From NCBI GenBank assembly GCA_030704615.1, contig CM060733.1, positions 45,200,001-45,264,000 on the forward strand: a stretch of DNA of 64,000 bases, written 5' to 3'. The notes under the pieces were generated by a model. That model did no database searches and was not told the origin of the DNA. It saw only the letters and a list, made by a program, of their open reading frames with translations. This stretch comes from Takakia lepidozioides (Eukaryota; Streptophyta; Takakiopsida; Takakiales; Takakiaceae). Of this stretch, positions 35,180 through 45,144 are shown piece by piece. The position numbers and the translations under genes were made by a program. The first letter of the stretch is position 1. Every line of letters begins with the position of its first letter.

Positions 35180-35690
35180 ACACAGAAGGTCCGACATCGG
35201 CGCCGCGATCTTGGCGAAATTTCTCACATACTTTCGGTAATAGGGGGCGAGTCCTAGGAAGGATCGCACTCCCGAGACCGAAGTTGGAGGCTCCCAGTCC
35301 AAGATCGCCCTCACCTTTCTGTCATCCATTTTGATCCCATCCTGTGTAATCACATGCCCCAGGAACTCCACTTTTGTGACCCCGAATTCGCACTTTGAAG
35401 CTTTGGCATACAGCTTCCATTCCCGCAATTTCTGGAACACCCTTTTGAGGTGCTCCAGGTGCTCATCATTTGTTTTCGAGTACACCAAGATGTCGTCGAT
35501 GTACACGATCACAAAGTCATCCAACCACTCTTGGAAAAGGCTGTTCATCAGCGTGCTAAAGGTCGCGGGTGCATTGGTGAGCCCAAAAGGCATCACCAAG
35601 AACTCATTTGAACCATACCTTGTCCTGCACGCGGTCTTGTCCTCATCTCCTTCCGCCACTCGAATTTGTACAGGCTCAAAGATTACGAGA
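35180..35690 (-). pseudogene. Reverse transcriptase fragment of a second Ty3/gypsy family
   Basis: The frame contains [70 protein letters not shown] and [15 protein letters not shown], so RT motifs from the middle of the domain to the thumb are present with YIDD intact. Both ends are abrupt: it begins at the [12 protein letters not shown] region and stops at SDLLC. It is closely similar to the copy at 43.2-43.8 kb and clearly different from the methyltransferase-type family. Confidence 0.85.
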
Positions 35691-35701
35691 CACAGTAGAG
35701 C

Positions 35702-35735
35702 AAGAGAGAGAGAGCGAGACAGATAGAGCGAGGAA
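35702..35735. repeat. (GA)n-rich microsatellite
   Basis: Imperfect run of AGAGAGAGAGAGCGAGACAG at the left edge of the RT fragment. No other feature was seen from 35735 to 36000. Confidence 0.7.
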
Positions 35736-36004
35736 ACAATGAAAAATGAAGAGCACTGGGGGGATTGTAATGCGCCCCCCAAAACCTAAATTAAAACAGC
35801 ATGTCATGACCATCCGATCTTACCCCAATCCAATCGAACGGCCAGAATTTTGCATCGAAACTTCATCCAAATCTCATTCATCTGTTGACGTTTCTGTACA
35901 CGAGTTTCCATCCAGAAGTTTCAGTCTATCCCTCGCTTTTTTGTTCCGTATGCCATTCAACATTGTGCATGTATAAATTTGGTTTACACTACACATGGAG
36001 TTGA

Positions 36005-36550
36005 ATGCGCGCGTGCGAGACCGTGGGCCCTCCTCGCCTGAGCCCTGTGCCCACGCGCTGCTGGAGCCCGCCTGTCAAATCCCCACCCCCCGCCCCGCAC
36101 CCAGCCCGCCCCCCCGAGCCTTTGCTCCCATGGCATGTTGGTGTGTTGTTGGAGCATAGCAGCTTTGTCGAGATGATTGTCGTGTTGGGGCAACCAGAGG
36201 CACGATTTGTGAAGGCGCAAACAAATGTTGAACCACCAAGTACTGCTGTGAAGGGTCGTCTTCCAAGGAGTACAAACCCCGCCGCCAATGTTGTGCGGGT
36301 GTCTAGAGGGCCACCTGAGCTTACACTGTGCAATGCCAGTGGCCGAAAGAGGTCAAGAAGGTCGTTGCAGTGCGGATGTGTTTTGGTCAGTATAGTGTTT
36401 TCTCTGATACAGGGAGGGAGGGTGGAGGAGCAACCTCTTTCGCAGCGCGCCACAGTTGTTAGAAGAAATCCAAGGAAGCGAGTCATGACGACTGAGGTGA
36501 GAAACGCTAGAGCAGTTGAGCGGCAACACAGGGGTGGTGTCTTCGGGTAG
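36005..36550 (+). CDS. Hypothetical ORF containing a 165-base sequence repeated 6.7 kb away
   Basis: An open frame of 181 codons with no recognised domain. The N-terminal third is Pro-rich. The middle (36218-36383; QTNVEPPSTAVKGRLPRSTN, then [15 protein letters not shown]) is duplicated at 42969-43133, where the same frame is open until a TGA. The C-terminal part is Arg-rich (RKRSRR, RRNPRKR). Conservation of the frame in both copies hints that the repeat was once coding, perhaps in another mobile element. There is no proof of expression. Confidence 0.3.
   Translation: MRACETVGPPRLSPVPTRCWSPPVKSPPPAPHPARPPEPLLPWHVGVLLEHSSFVEMIVVLGQPEARFVKAQTNVEPPSTAVKGRLPRSTNPAANVVRVSRGPPELTLCNASGRKRSRRSLQCGCVLVSIVFSLIQGGRVEEQPLSQRATVVRRNPRKRVMTTEVRNARAVERQHRGGVFG
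36218..36383 (+). repeat. 165-base direct repeat, copy 1
   Basis: Close to 95% identical by eye to 42969-43133. Copy 2 is followed immediately by TTTAGGG units and sits next to an inverted Penelope 3' end. Copy 1 lies about 540 bases before the first TTTAGGG tract. The pair brackets the Penelope/telomere-repeat region. Confidence 0.85.
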
Positions 36551-36922
36551 GCTTGACGCAGTTAGGGCAGTATGCTAAAGATGGTTTGTCTCCGTCGTGT
36601 CATACTTCCAGAGCTGATAGAGAAGGGGCGGGTGGGAGAACTCCCATCTCCAGACAACCAAACTTGAAGATGTTGTGTTAAGAATCGTAAAATAGCAGCA
36701 ACTCGCAGCAGCGTAGAAGCCTGCTGGCGGTGCACTGAGAAACATGTCAAATATACAAAATTTGAAAGCAAACGAGCCTTACACAAGCAGGCGGGATAGC
36801 ATCCTAGAGACGGGGAACGATGGCCCTTGCAAGAAAGTGAGTGGCGAGTAGTCGTAGAGGGCAGAAACCTGGAAATCATCTTTAAAATACCTGAATGGTA
36901 GCTTGAAAGTTGCGCAAGAAGG

Positions 36923-36943
36923 TTTAGGGTTTAGGGTTTAGGA
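36923..36943 (+). repeat. Interstitial telomere repeat, tract 1
   Basis: Two perfect TTTAGGG units and one TTTAGGA, G-rich on the plus strand. They join directly to TTTACAAAAGAGTGG, the 3' end of the Penelope-like element. The same junction recurs at 40004, 40427 and 43146. Confidence 0.95.
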
Positions 36944-37793
36944 TTTACAAAAGAGTGGAAACAAATACATGTAGCAGTGCAACAGAGTTCGAACCGTGAA
37001 TGCACCGGGTGCATTAGTAGCAAAGTGCAAACAAGTTTTTAGGGGGGGCCAGTTATGGACACCTTAGAAAACTTGTAGAAATATCTAGCTTGTGAAATAG
37101 AACTAAAAGAATCAATCCTGAGACATAGAAAACTAGAATAGAACAGAGTGGGAGTGATGTTGCAACGTTCTAAAGTGCAAATGCAAAGATATGCAAGAAG
37201 CAAGTGTGTGTGATGAAACTAATTTACTATAAGGACAGGAGAATAGTAACCTATAGACACACTAAAGTACAGTCTTAGAAAGAGATCTAACATGCAACAC
37301 TCGAAAAGGAGTTTAAAACATGCACTACAAAAGACACAAAGCAAATGAATGCAATGAGCTATGCAGAAGATCAAATCTAAGACTCAACAACAACAACAAC
37401 GTCAATGAGACAAAGAGACAAGAACACAAGATGCAGCAAAGCAAATCTCTATAATCCCCAAACTAGTTTCGCTCAGCGCGTGAGCTTATCAAAGGGAAAG
37501 AGAAGGAAAAGAGATACAAAGTGCACCCCTCACCCCGCTTATATACTGCGGAAAGTGAACTTGTCTCGGGGGGGGAGAGAAAATACCTAATGGATGGAAA
37601 ACATCCAAAATTGTCTTGGCTGGAGAGATCGTCCAACACGTGAAAACTTAGATGAAAAACATCCAAAGTTTTATCGGCAAGGGAGAAATATCCAACGCAT
37701 GAAACTCTAGATGAAAAACATCCTAATGTTCTGTCCAAAATGGATAAACATCCAAACTAGAAGCTAACTGCATGTCTCAAATACAACTAGCCT
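36944..37793 (-). mobile_element. 3' untranslated region of the Penelope-like element
   Basis: Non-coding sequence between the TTTAGGG junction and the end of the Penelope ORF. Its first 400 bases recur in two truncated copies at 40004-40412 and 40427-40727 and in part, inverted, at 42851-42968. A degenerate tandem repeat (GATGAAAAACATCCAAA-type units, about 37590-37755) lies next to the ORF end. Confidence 0.8.
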
Positions 37794-39858
37794 CTAGATT
37801 TGTAACATAGCACGAACTAGATAGGAACGCAAGTTTCGTGCCCTCTTCCAACATACCATAGGTCTGTCAAAGGACGCTAACTGCGGAACTTTCAAAAAGC
37901 CCGCATGAAGTTTAGAGTTTAGGACTCCCTCAAAGCTTAGAGCTTGAGTATAACGTGAATGCTCAAGTTTCAGAACCAAGGGGGCCCGCTTGCCCGTCAA
38001 CTTACGAGTGGACTCTGAAGTCAACAGTGTAGCATGTTGTGCATAGTCGCAAAGCACAAAACACTCCAAGATAAAATACTTTGGATAGCCTCGAGCACGC
38101 AGTCGCTCATAGAACAGTTGCCTGATCTCAGAAAAACCTACCCGTGTGCTCTCCCTCAAAGTGTAACGTCGTAATTCGCCACTGATGAATGCTTGTTTTT
38201 GGTGTCGTGGATGACACGAGGTCCATGGCAAATACTGGTATCTGTTGAGTGCCTTTTGATGACATCTCGAAGATAAAATCCCATGGTTGACAAAATCAAC
38301 TCCCTTGAAGAACTGAATATCAAGAATGTCAACCGTAGACTCAGAGATTACCCTTTGAATCCGAATTGTGGGACTAAAAGAGTTGTATCCATCGAGCCAA
38401 GCCTCCAAACTTTCCCGAGATCCTGCCCTCACAAGTTTAGGGTTTAGGGTTTAGGGTATCTCTTGTAGTATAGAGGCCACATGCCTCCTCCAGCACCAGC
38501 CAACTCTCTTTCTAAGCTGCAAAGAAAGAGACAAGCATAAACAACAGCAAAGTTGCTACCCATTGCCGTGCCTCGGATTTGATGCCAATAGCTCGAGCCA
38601 AATTGAAGATAGTTATTCTCCAACACCATGCGAGAAAGACTCAGGACGAATCTTTCAAACCGAGGTGACTTGAACTTGCCGGCAATCATCTCCTTCAATC
38701 GTCAAAGCCCGTCCCCAGTATGAATGCTAGGATACAATGACTCCACATCAAAGGTGAACAAAAGCACGTCGCCAGGAAGTTGTCTATCCGACAAATCTTT
38801 CAACAAAGATATAGAATCTATCAAATGATTATCTTCCTCAAGCAGAATGGGAAACAGATGGTGATGCAACCACTTGGATGCGTGCTCAAAAATGTATCCG
38901 TTGTATGAACAAATCGGCCTCCCAACCACCACAGGCTTGTGCATTTTGGGCACGAGATAAAACATGCAGGGTCGGTAGCCCCCTTGGGGCTTCAACGCCA
39001 AAAAGTCCCTTGTCTGTCTGTCAATCAAACCAAACGAGAGAGCGGAAGCGAGCAATGCATCCAAACCATATGTGAGATTGTCAAATGGGATCTCTGCCAC
39101 GGATTCGTAAACTTGTCCGTCGTGGAGTTGGCGGTGTGCCTCATCCACATTCCAGTCCTTCCGCATGATCACCAACCCAAGATTTTTGTCTGCTGGCTTG
39201 ATGAGGATGGACTCATCTCTGCTCAGACAGCGTATCGTAGTCTTGAGGTGACCTCGAATAGACGACCTGTAGGCAGAGCGAGCACCTCCTTTAACTGAGT
39301 CTCTACAATGTTGCGACCCTCAATGATAATGCTTTCCAAAGCAAGAAGTCACACACACTGATCCCAAGAAGGTTGAGGAACTCTGAAAGGAGGAATGGGT
39401 CTATCCCTAGCATCCCTGAAGTGATATCGAAGACGTAAAGATCGAGCCAAAGAGTCATAAGCATCAAGAATAGAAGAGGGAGAAAGAGGAGTAGGATGTG
39501 GAATAAAACTCAAACCTAGGCCTAAAAGCTTCTTTTCAAAACAAGAGAGTGGACGATTGGCCATGTTGTGGATGGCCACGTTGGTTAACATGTTCTCTAC
39601 CTGAGAGACTCTCTTGCAAGAAAAAAAATAAAGCTTATAGCCCTCTACATCCCTCAACGGCCACCAGAAGAGCTTGCGAGCTCTCTTCGGCTTGGATCTG
39701 CCCATGTGACCTTCTTCTTGAGCTTCTGTGTTGGTTTTGCCCCGACTTTTGTTGTCCACAACCAGAACGGGTCTGAGAACGTAGGGCGGATTTGCTCGGA
39801 GAAGATGAACGCGATGCAGCGAAACGGGTGCGAGCAGTCCCATTCCGCTGTTGGCCAT
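37794..39858 (-). pseudogene. Penelope-like element reverse transcriptase, with no endonuclease seen
   Basis: Pieces in order: 39858-39349, 39175-38702, 38698-38444, 38432-37794. Family text includes NRPLSCFEKKLLGLGLSF, YLVPKMHKP, VGRPICSYNGYIFEHASKWL, FTFDVESLYPSI (motif A, catalytic Asp) and RGTAMGSNFAVVYACLF (motif B). The C-terminal end is FDRPMVCWKRARNLRSYLVR. The frame stops there, where endonuclease-bearing Penelopes continue into a GIY-YIG domain, and no GIY-YIG sequence is visible on either side. Motif C (Y-x-DD) is missing: after YYKRY, three TTTAGGG units (on the opposite strand) replace about eight codons, then GSRESLEAWL resumes. In addition the pieces 39349/39175 and 38702/38698 are not in one open frame. 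EN-minus Penelopes are known to use telomere ends as primers, and the flanking TTTAGGG tracts fit that. Confidence 0.85.
38436..38456 (+). repeat. Telomere repeat inside the Penelope RT, at the catalytic motif
   Basis: Three perfect TTTAGGG units in the same plus orientation as the other tracts. They sit exactly where the RT motif C codons should be. Either a break was healed with telomere repeats, or two truncated units were joined with a telomere cap between them. Confidence 0.95.
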
Positions 39859-39962
39859 TTCCCTGCTGCTTTGAAAACTTTGCCTTGGAGGAAGTTACCT
39901 TGGCTTTGGCATTTGCTGAAGTGCCTCGGCCGGTAGGTTGAGTCTTGGAGACTCGTCGAGAG

Positions 39963-40003
39963 TTTAGGGTTTAGGGTTTAGGGTTTGGGTTTGGGGTTTA
40001 GGG
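39963..40003 (+). repeat. Interstitial telomere repeat, tract 3
   Basis: Three TTTAGGG, two variant units (TTTGGG, TTTGGGG) and one more TTTAGGG, immediately followed by TTTACAAAAGAGTGG. It marks the 5' (upstream) side of the main Penelope copy and the 3' end of the next copy. Confidence 0.95.
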
Positions 40004-40412
40004 TTTACAAAAGAGTGGAAACAAATACATGTAGCAGTGCAACAGAATTCGAACCGCGAATGCACCGGGTGCATTAGTAGCAAAGTGCAAACAAGTTTTT
40101 AGGGGGGAGCAGTTATGGACACCTTAGAAAACTTGTAGAAATATCTAGCCTGTGAAACAAAACTAAAAGAATCGATCCTGAGACATAGAAAACTAGAATA
40201 GAACAGAGTGGGAGTGATGTTGCAACGTTCTAAAGTGCAAATGCAAAGATATGCAAGAAGCAAGTGTGTGTGATTCACTGTAAGGACATGAGAATAGTAA
40301 CCTATCTCTAAGTAAGAGAATAGACACACTAAAGAACAGTCTTAGAAGGAGATCTAACATGCAACACTCGAAAAGGAGTTTAAAACATGCACTACAAAAG
40401 ACACAAAGCAAG
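40004..40412 (-). mobile_element. 5'-truncated Penelope-like copy (unit 2)
   Basis: Matches 36944-37344 closely, with a few indels, and then stops abruptly at AGTTTAGGG. It contains only 3' untranslated sequence. Its position, head to tail between two TTTAGGG tracts, fits serial addition at a chromosome end. Confidence 0.85.
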
Positions 40413-40426
40413 TTTAGGGTTTACGG
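40413..40426 (+). repeat. Interstitial telomere repeat, tract 4
   Basis: TTTAGGG followed by TTTACGG, joined to TTTACAAAAGAGTG. Short, but with the same orientation and the same junction base as the longer tracts. Confidence 0.8.
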
Positions 40427-40727
40427 TTTACAAAAGAGTGAAAACAAATACATGTAGCAGTGTAACAAAGTTCGAACCGCGAATGCACCGGGTGCATTAG
40501 TAGCAAAGTGCAAACAAGTTTTTAGGGGGGGGCAGTTATGGACACCTTAGAAAACTTGTAGAAATATCTAGCCTGTGAAACAAAACTAAAAGAATCGATC
40601 TTGAGACACAGAATACTAGAATAGAACAGAGTGGGAGTGATGTTGCAACGTTCTAAAGTGCAAATGCAAAGATATGCAAGAAGCAAGTGTGTGTGATGAA
40701 ACTAATTCACTGTAAGGACAGGAGAAT
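40427..40727 (-). mobile_element. 5'-truncated Penelope-like copy (unit 3)
   Basis: Matches 36944-37240 closely and ends at GGACAGGAGAAT, followed by unrelated LINE-like DNA. No telomere repeat is seen at its truncated end. Confidence 0.8.
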
Positions 40728-40859
40728 TGCTAACACTTTCTAGTCCACTTTTTACCCTCCCACACTTCACACAGTCACTTCAAGATCTCTCATTTTGCCA
40801 ATGTTAATACAAGGAGGGAGGTAGAAGGTGCTGTAGATTCTTGGGAGAGCGTTGCCACT

Positions 40860-41200
40860 TCTGCTGCTGATAGAGTCATGGAAGGAAACTAATTATCTGT
40901 GGTAGAGTAGTAAATTGGTGGACCCATGAGATCAAGTTCAAGATTGCTGAGAGGCAGGCGCTCTATAAGGACTGCTCTAATATCAAAGATGAAAAAATGC
41001 TCTGGTCTAGATACTACCAACTGCGTAAAGAGGTCAATCAGCTTGTAAGGGATCAGAAGAGGCTTTACTGGGAGAAGTTGTACAGTGACATAAACTTAAC
41101 CCACCATGGTCATGTTGACAAAAGATTCTGGTTGGCCTTACAGCCAATCATCATAACACCAACAATTGCACAACCAATACATGTACCCTACCTGGATCTT
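40860..41200 (+). pseudogene. Fragment of a LINE-type retrotransposon
   Basis: Translated text runs VVNWWTHEIKFKIAERQALY, then RYYQLRKEVNQLVRDQKRLY and WEKLYSDINLTHHGHVDKRFW. This is the pattern of the region between endonuclease and RT in plant LINEs (W..E...A...R..LY, then LR..V..LVR..KR.YWE..). Neither the endonuclease nor RT is left. It adjoins the truncated Penelope unit. Confidence 0.55.
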
Positions 41201-41794
41201 GGCAAGAACCACAACAGTGACAGCCAATGTATATAGACTAGGAAAACGTAACACACCGAAGAGAAAAGAAGACAAGAACGCAGAACACTTTAAACCTGCC
41301 CTCATCTGCCGCAATCTGACCAACCTTAAGAAAATAATAGTCCTTTAAGTCTGGAAAACTTGGACATTCAAAGAGCTAGCAAAACACATTTTAGCACGAA
41401 ACCCTAACAGCTCCGGAAGAATCTCGCCTACACGGTCCTAAAGCATACCTGCATGAGTATGTGGGCTCGTAGAACAACAGGTCATAGTCAAGCAAAGATT
41501 CTGAAGTCAAGGTGCCAAGAATCTACATAACCTGGGCCCACGGTAAGGTGTGGCTAACATGCAGTAATGAACTACAGTGTTGCGGTGCACACTTGCGACG
41601 ACAATATAATTATTGATTTGCATTGTCATTGGGTGTCTAGATCAGGGCAAGTATGAAAATAAAGTAACCCAACCTTCAAAGGCGTTAACCGCACGTCACT
41701 CCCCTAACACTAGCCAAAGCTAAGAAACAAACTAATCATGAAGAATCGTCCCTTTTCTTTCCACTATTGTTCAATTGTTGTTCTATCTTAAATC

Positions 41795-42121
41795 TGAGCA
41801 GATTCCATCCTATGGAATAAATAAATTATTTGCAAACCCTAAGCACTTGACCTTCTGTTCTTCGACTGCTTGCACTACTCGAACTCAAGACAAAAAAACA
41901 AAGAAAAGCAACAAAAGCAAGAGAGAAGGTATAGAAAAACATGATCAATCACAGACCATACTGAAATGCAGAGATTCCTTACAATCCAATCCAATCTTGA
42001 ATCTGAGAAGATTCCATCCTATGGAATAAATAAATTATTTGCAAACCTTAAGCACCTTTCATTGACTACTTAAACTACTCGAACTCAAGACAGAAAAACA
42101 AAGAAAAACAACAAAAGCAGG
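41795..42121. repeat. Pair of about 115-base direct repeats
   Basis: The sequence ATTCCATCCTATGGAATAAA through GAACTCAAGACA(A/G)AAAAAC occurs at about 41801-41925 and again at about 42010-42121 with few changes. It contains the palindrome TTCCATCCTATGGAA. The remaining DNA from 41200 to 42850 holds no supported gene. Confidence 0.75.
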
Positions 42122-42850
42122 AAGACCCTGCTACCTGCTGTAGGGGCTACAAAAGCTTAAGAAGTATCCCCACAACAGCCAACCCATGTTGTTGAGTTGC
42201 ATCTATCATGTAGTGCACAACCAGAATTCCACATATAAATAACAAACAACCGTGTCTTTCAAAGGACCCTCCTCATATATTACTTGTTAACATGGATCTA
42301 TCGAATGAATAAACTACGTGTATCAACCGTACACAGGATCACACACGGGATTGGGAGAAGCTGTTGAAACCCCAAGTGCACAACGCAGCCAAGAAACCAA
42401 AAAAATTGCAAACACTTGACTCCAAGCTATGCATTGAACAAATCAGCAACTACAGCGGTTTCAACAATCAACTGCCCAATTGTCTTGCAAGAATTCAAAT
42501 GTGCCTGCCCATCATCAGAATTGCAGACATAAAAACAAACGGGCTCAGACTGCCCTAGGCAACCCATCGACATTCACCAGACTCTCTCCATGACACACTA
42601 TCTGACACCCTAGCTAATGGGTGAACATTGTCACAGAAGGTTCTGCACCTGACGAAGGAATAAGAAACTCAGACCGCCACAGGAAAACCTAAATTATCCC
42701 GATGACAAAACCCCGATGACAGGGAGAAGGGTTTACCACTGCCTTTACTTGTGTCTGTTGTTGAAGAAGCATCAACCTGCTTAAAGGTATAGTCTCCTGG
42801 GTCCAAGGAATCGCTCCCAAGCAGCAGAATTCCCTCTTGATCAAACAAAT

Positions 42851-42968
42851 CTACAAGTTTTCTAAGGTGTCCATAACTGGCCCCCCCTAAAAACTTGTTT
42901 GCACTTTGCTACTAATGCACCCGGTGCATTCGCGGTTCGAACTTTGTTGCACTCCTACATGTATTTGT
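42851..42968 (+). mobile_element. Inverted fragment of the Penelope-like 3' end
   Basis: The reverse complement of 36964-37083 (from TACATGTAT back to CTACAAGTTTTC). It is the only copy in opposite orientation and has no TTTAGGG next to it. It abuts copy 2 of the 165-base repeat. Confidence 0.8.
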
Positions 42969-43131
42969 CAAACAAATGTTGAACCACCAAGTACTGCTGT
43001 GAAGGGCCGTCTTCCGAGGAGTACAAACCCCGTCGTCAGTATTGTGCGGGTATCTAGAGGGCCACCCGAGCTTACACTGTGTAATGCCAGTGGCTGAAAG
43101 AGGTCAAGAAGGTCGTTGCAGTGCGGATGTG
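42969..43131 (+). repeat. 165-base direct repeat, copy 2
   Basis: Partner of 36218-36383. It ends at TGCGGATGTG and is followed by TTTAGGG. Confidence 0.85.
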
Positions 43132-43160
43132 TTTAGGGTTTAGGGTTTACAAAAGAGTGG
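43132..43160 (+). repeat. Telomere repeat tract 5 with a 15-base Penelope stub
   Basis: Two TTTAGGG units, then TTTACAAAAGAGTGG, then the middle of a gypsy RT. The Penelope stub keeps the same junction as the three longer copies but is only about 15 bases long, an extreme 5' truncation. Confidence 0.9.
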
Positions 43161-44200
43161 AGGAGGCACACGAGCGGTACCCTTTGCCAAGGATCGACGA
43201 CCTCTTCGATCGGTTGGCAGGAGCGAAGTATTTCAGCCGAATCGACTTGCGCTCCGGTTATCATCAAATTCGGGTGGCGGAAGGAGATGAGGAGAAGACC
43301 GCGTGTAGGACAAGGTATGGTTCATATGAGTTCTTGGTGATGCCTTTTGGGCTCACCAATGCACCAGCAACATTTAGCACGCTGATGAACAACCTTTTTC
43401 AGGAGTGGTTGGATGACTTTGTGATCGTGTACATCAACGACATCTTAGTGTACTCGAAAACAAAGGAGGAGCACCTGGAGCACCTGAAAAGGGTGTTCCA
43501 AAAATTGTGAGAAGGGAAGTTGTATGCCAAAGCTTCAAAGTGCGAATTCGGGGTCACAAAAGTGGAGTTCCTGGGACATGTGATTACACAGGATGGGATC
43601 AGAATGGATGACAGGAAGGTGAGGGCAATCTTGGACTGGGAGCCTCCGACTTCGGTCCCGGGAGTGCGATCCTTCCTAGGACTCGCCTCCTATTACCGGA
43701 AGTATGTGAGAAATTTCGCCAAGATCGCGGGGCCGCTGTCAGACCTTCTGTGTAAATCCAAAGTCTGGGCATGGAACACCTTTTGTGGCCAAGCTTTTGC
43801 TGAATTGAAGCAGCGGATGGCGGAAGCTCCAGTCTTGAAAATCCCGGAGTTCGATCGTCCGTTCGAGATACATACAGATGCGTCGGACTTCGCGATTGGG
43901 GGTGTACTGATGCAAGATGGATGTCCAGTGGCTTACGAAAGTAAGAAACTGAATGAAGTGGAGCGACGGTGGCCGACGCACGAGAAAGAGATGAAGGCGG
44001 TGGTGCACTGTCTTGAGCTTTGGCGCCACTATGTTGGTTCCAACCCAGTGAAGGTGTTCACGGACAATGTCACGGTGAAGTATTTTGCCACGCAGCCCAA
44101 GTTGTCCCCAAAACAACTTAGGTGGCAGATACTTTGGCGGTGTTCGACGTGGATATCCAGTACAAACTGGGATGAGACAACGTGGTGGCCGATGCTTTAA
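43161..44200 (+). pseudogene. Second gypsy family: reverse transcriptase and RNase H
   Basis: Starts in mid-RT at [20 protein letters not shown], then [20 protein letters not shown] and [18 protein letters not shown]. The catalytic motif is [11 protein letters not shown], so the first Asp of YIDD is changed to Asn (43436-43438). A TGA at 43508-43510 stands where the related fragment has Arg. The frame then continues ([35 protein letters not shown]) into RNase H (FEIHTDASDFAIGGVLMQ, PTHEKEMKAVVHCLELWRHY, VFTDNVTVKY). A frameshift near 44140 leads to the integrase frame. It is an inactive copy. Confidence 0.9.
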
Positions 44201-45106
44201 GTAGAAAGCAGCAGCTCTTGTTGGTGTACAAGGGCGAGACGACGCTCCAAAGGAAGATCCGGAAGGCTTGCCGGAAGGATGAGCTGGCGAAGTCCGTGAT
44301 GCAGGACTTGAGGATGGGGGTTAAATCGCAGTTCCACTTGCAAAATGGACTGCTCCGGTATAAGCAAAAGCGTCTCTACGTGTCGAAGGGAGGGATCAGA
44401 GATAGCCTCTTGAGAGAATGCCATGATAGCCCGCTTGCGGGCCACGGCGGAGCCAAGCGCACTGCGGCACTCTTGAAGAAAGAGTATTTCTGGCCCAAAC
44501 TGAGGGAGGAGGCAGAGGAGTATGTCAAGACATGCACCACATGCCAACAAAACCGGAGCGAGTACAAAAAGCAAGTGGGGCTGTTACAACCCTTGCCGAT
44601 TCCAGAGGGGACTTGGGAAAGCGTCTCGATGGATTTCATGACTGCTATGCCGCTGTCAAAAGGATTCGATGCAATCATGGTGGTGGTGGATAGGTTCAGT
44701 AAAATGGGCCATTTCATCTCCACCAAGGAGACGGCAACGGCACAGGATACAGGGCGACTTTACTTCGGCCACGTCTTAAAGCATCATGGAGTCTCGAAGG
44801 ATTGTCTCGGACCGTGATCCAAAGTTTATGAGTAAATTTTGGAGGGCACTTTGGAAGAAGATGGGGACGAGGCTGAAGATGAGCACCGCCTTCCGACCTA
44901 CGACCGACGGCCAAACATAAAGAGTGAATTTTGTAGTGAAGCAGATCTTGCGGAATTACGTGTCGGCAGACCAAACAGACTGGGTGGAACACTTAGACGC
45001 GGCAGAGTTCTGTTATAATAACACAGAACACTCCGCAACGGGAGTTTCCCCTTTCGTATTGGTCTATGGAAAAGCACCTCTGGTGCCGACAAGTTGGGCC
45101 GCCTAG
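44165..45106 (+). pseudogene. Second gypsy family: integrase
   Basis: Continues from RNase H (DNVVADALSRK). It holds the complete zinc-binding HHCC region (ECHDSPLAGHGGAKRTAALL, TCTTCQQN) and the start of the catalytic core (SMDFMTAMPLS, VVVDRFSKMGHF). The frame is lost after HHGVSKD near 44810. The rest of the core is recognisable in other phases ([11 protein letters not shown]-like, ADQTDWVEHLDAAEFCYNN, ATGVSPFVLVYGKAPL) to about 45106. No chromodomain or PHD finger was found downstream, so the C-terminus is missing. Confidence 0.85.
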
Positions 45107-45144
45107 GACGTTGAGGAACCGGCAGTAGCTCTCTTGAGCGATGC

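Noticed and set aside
36923-40426. A present-day telomere or chromosome end
   Set aside because: Tracts have only one to six units and are followed by more than 20 kb of other DNA, so they are interstitial.
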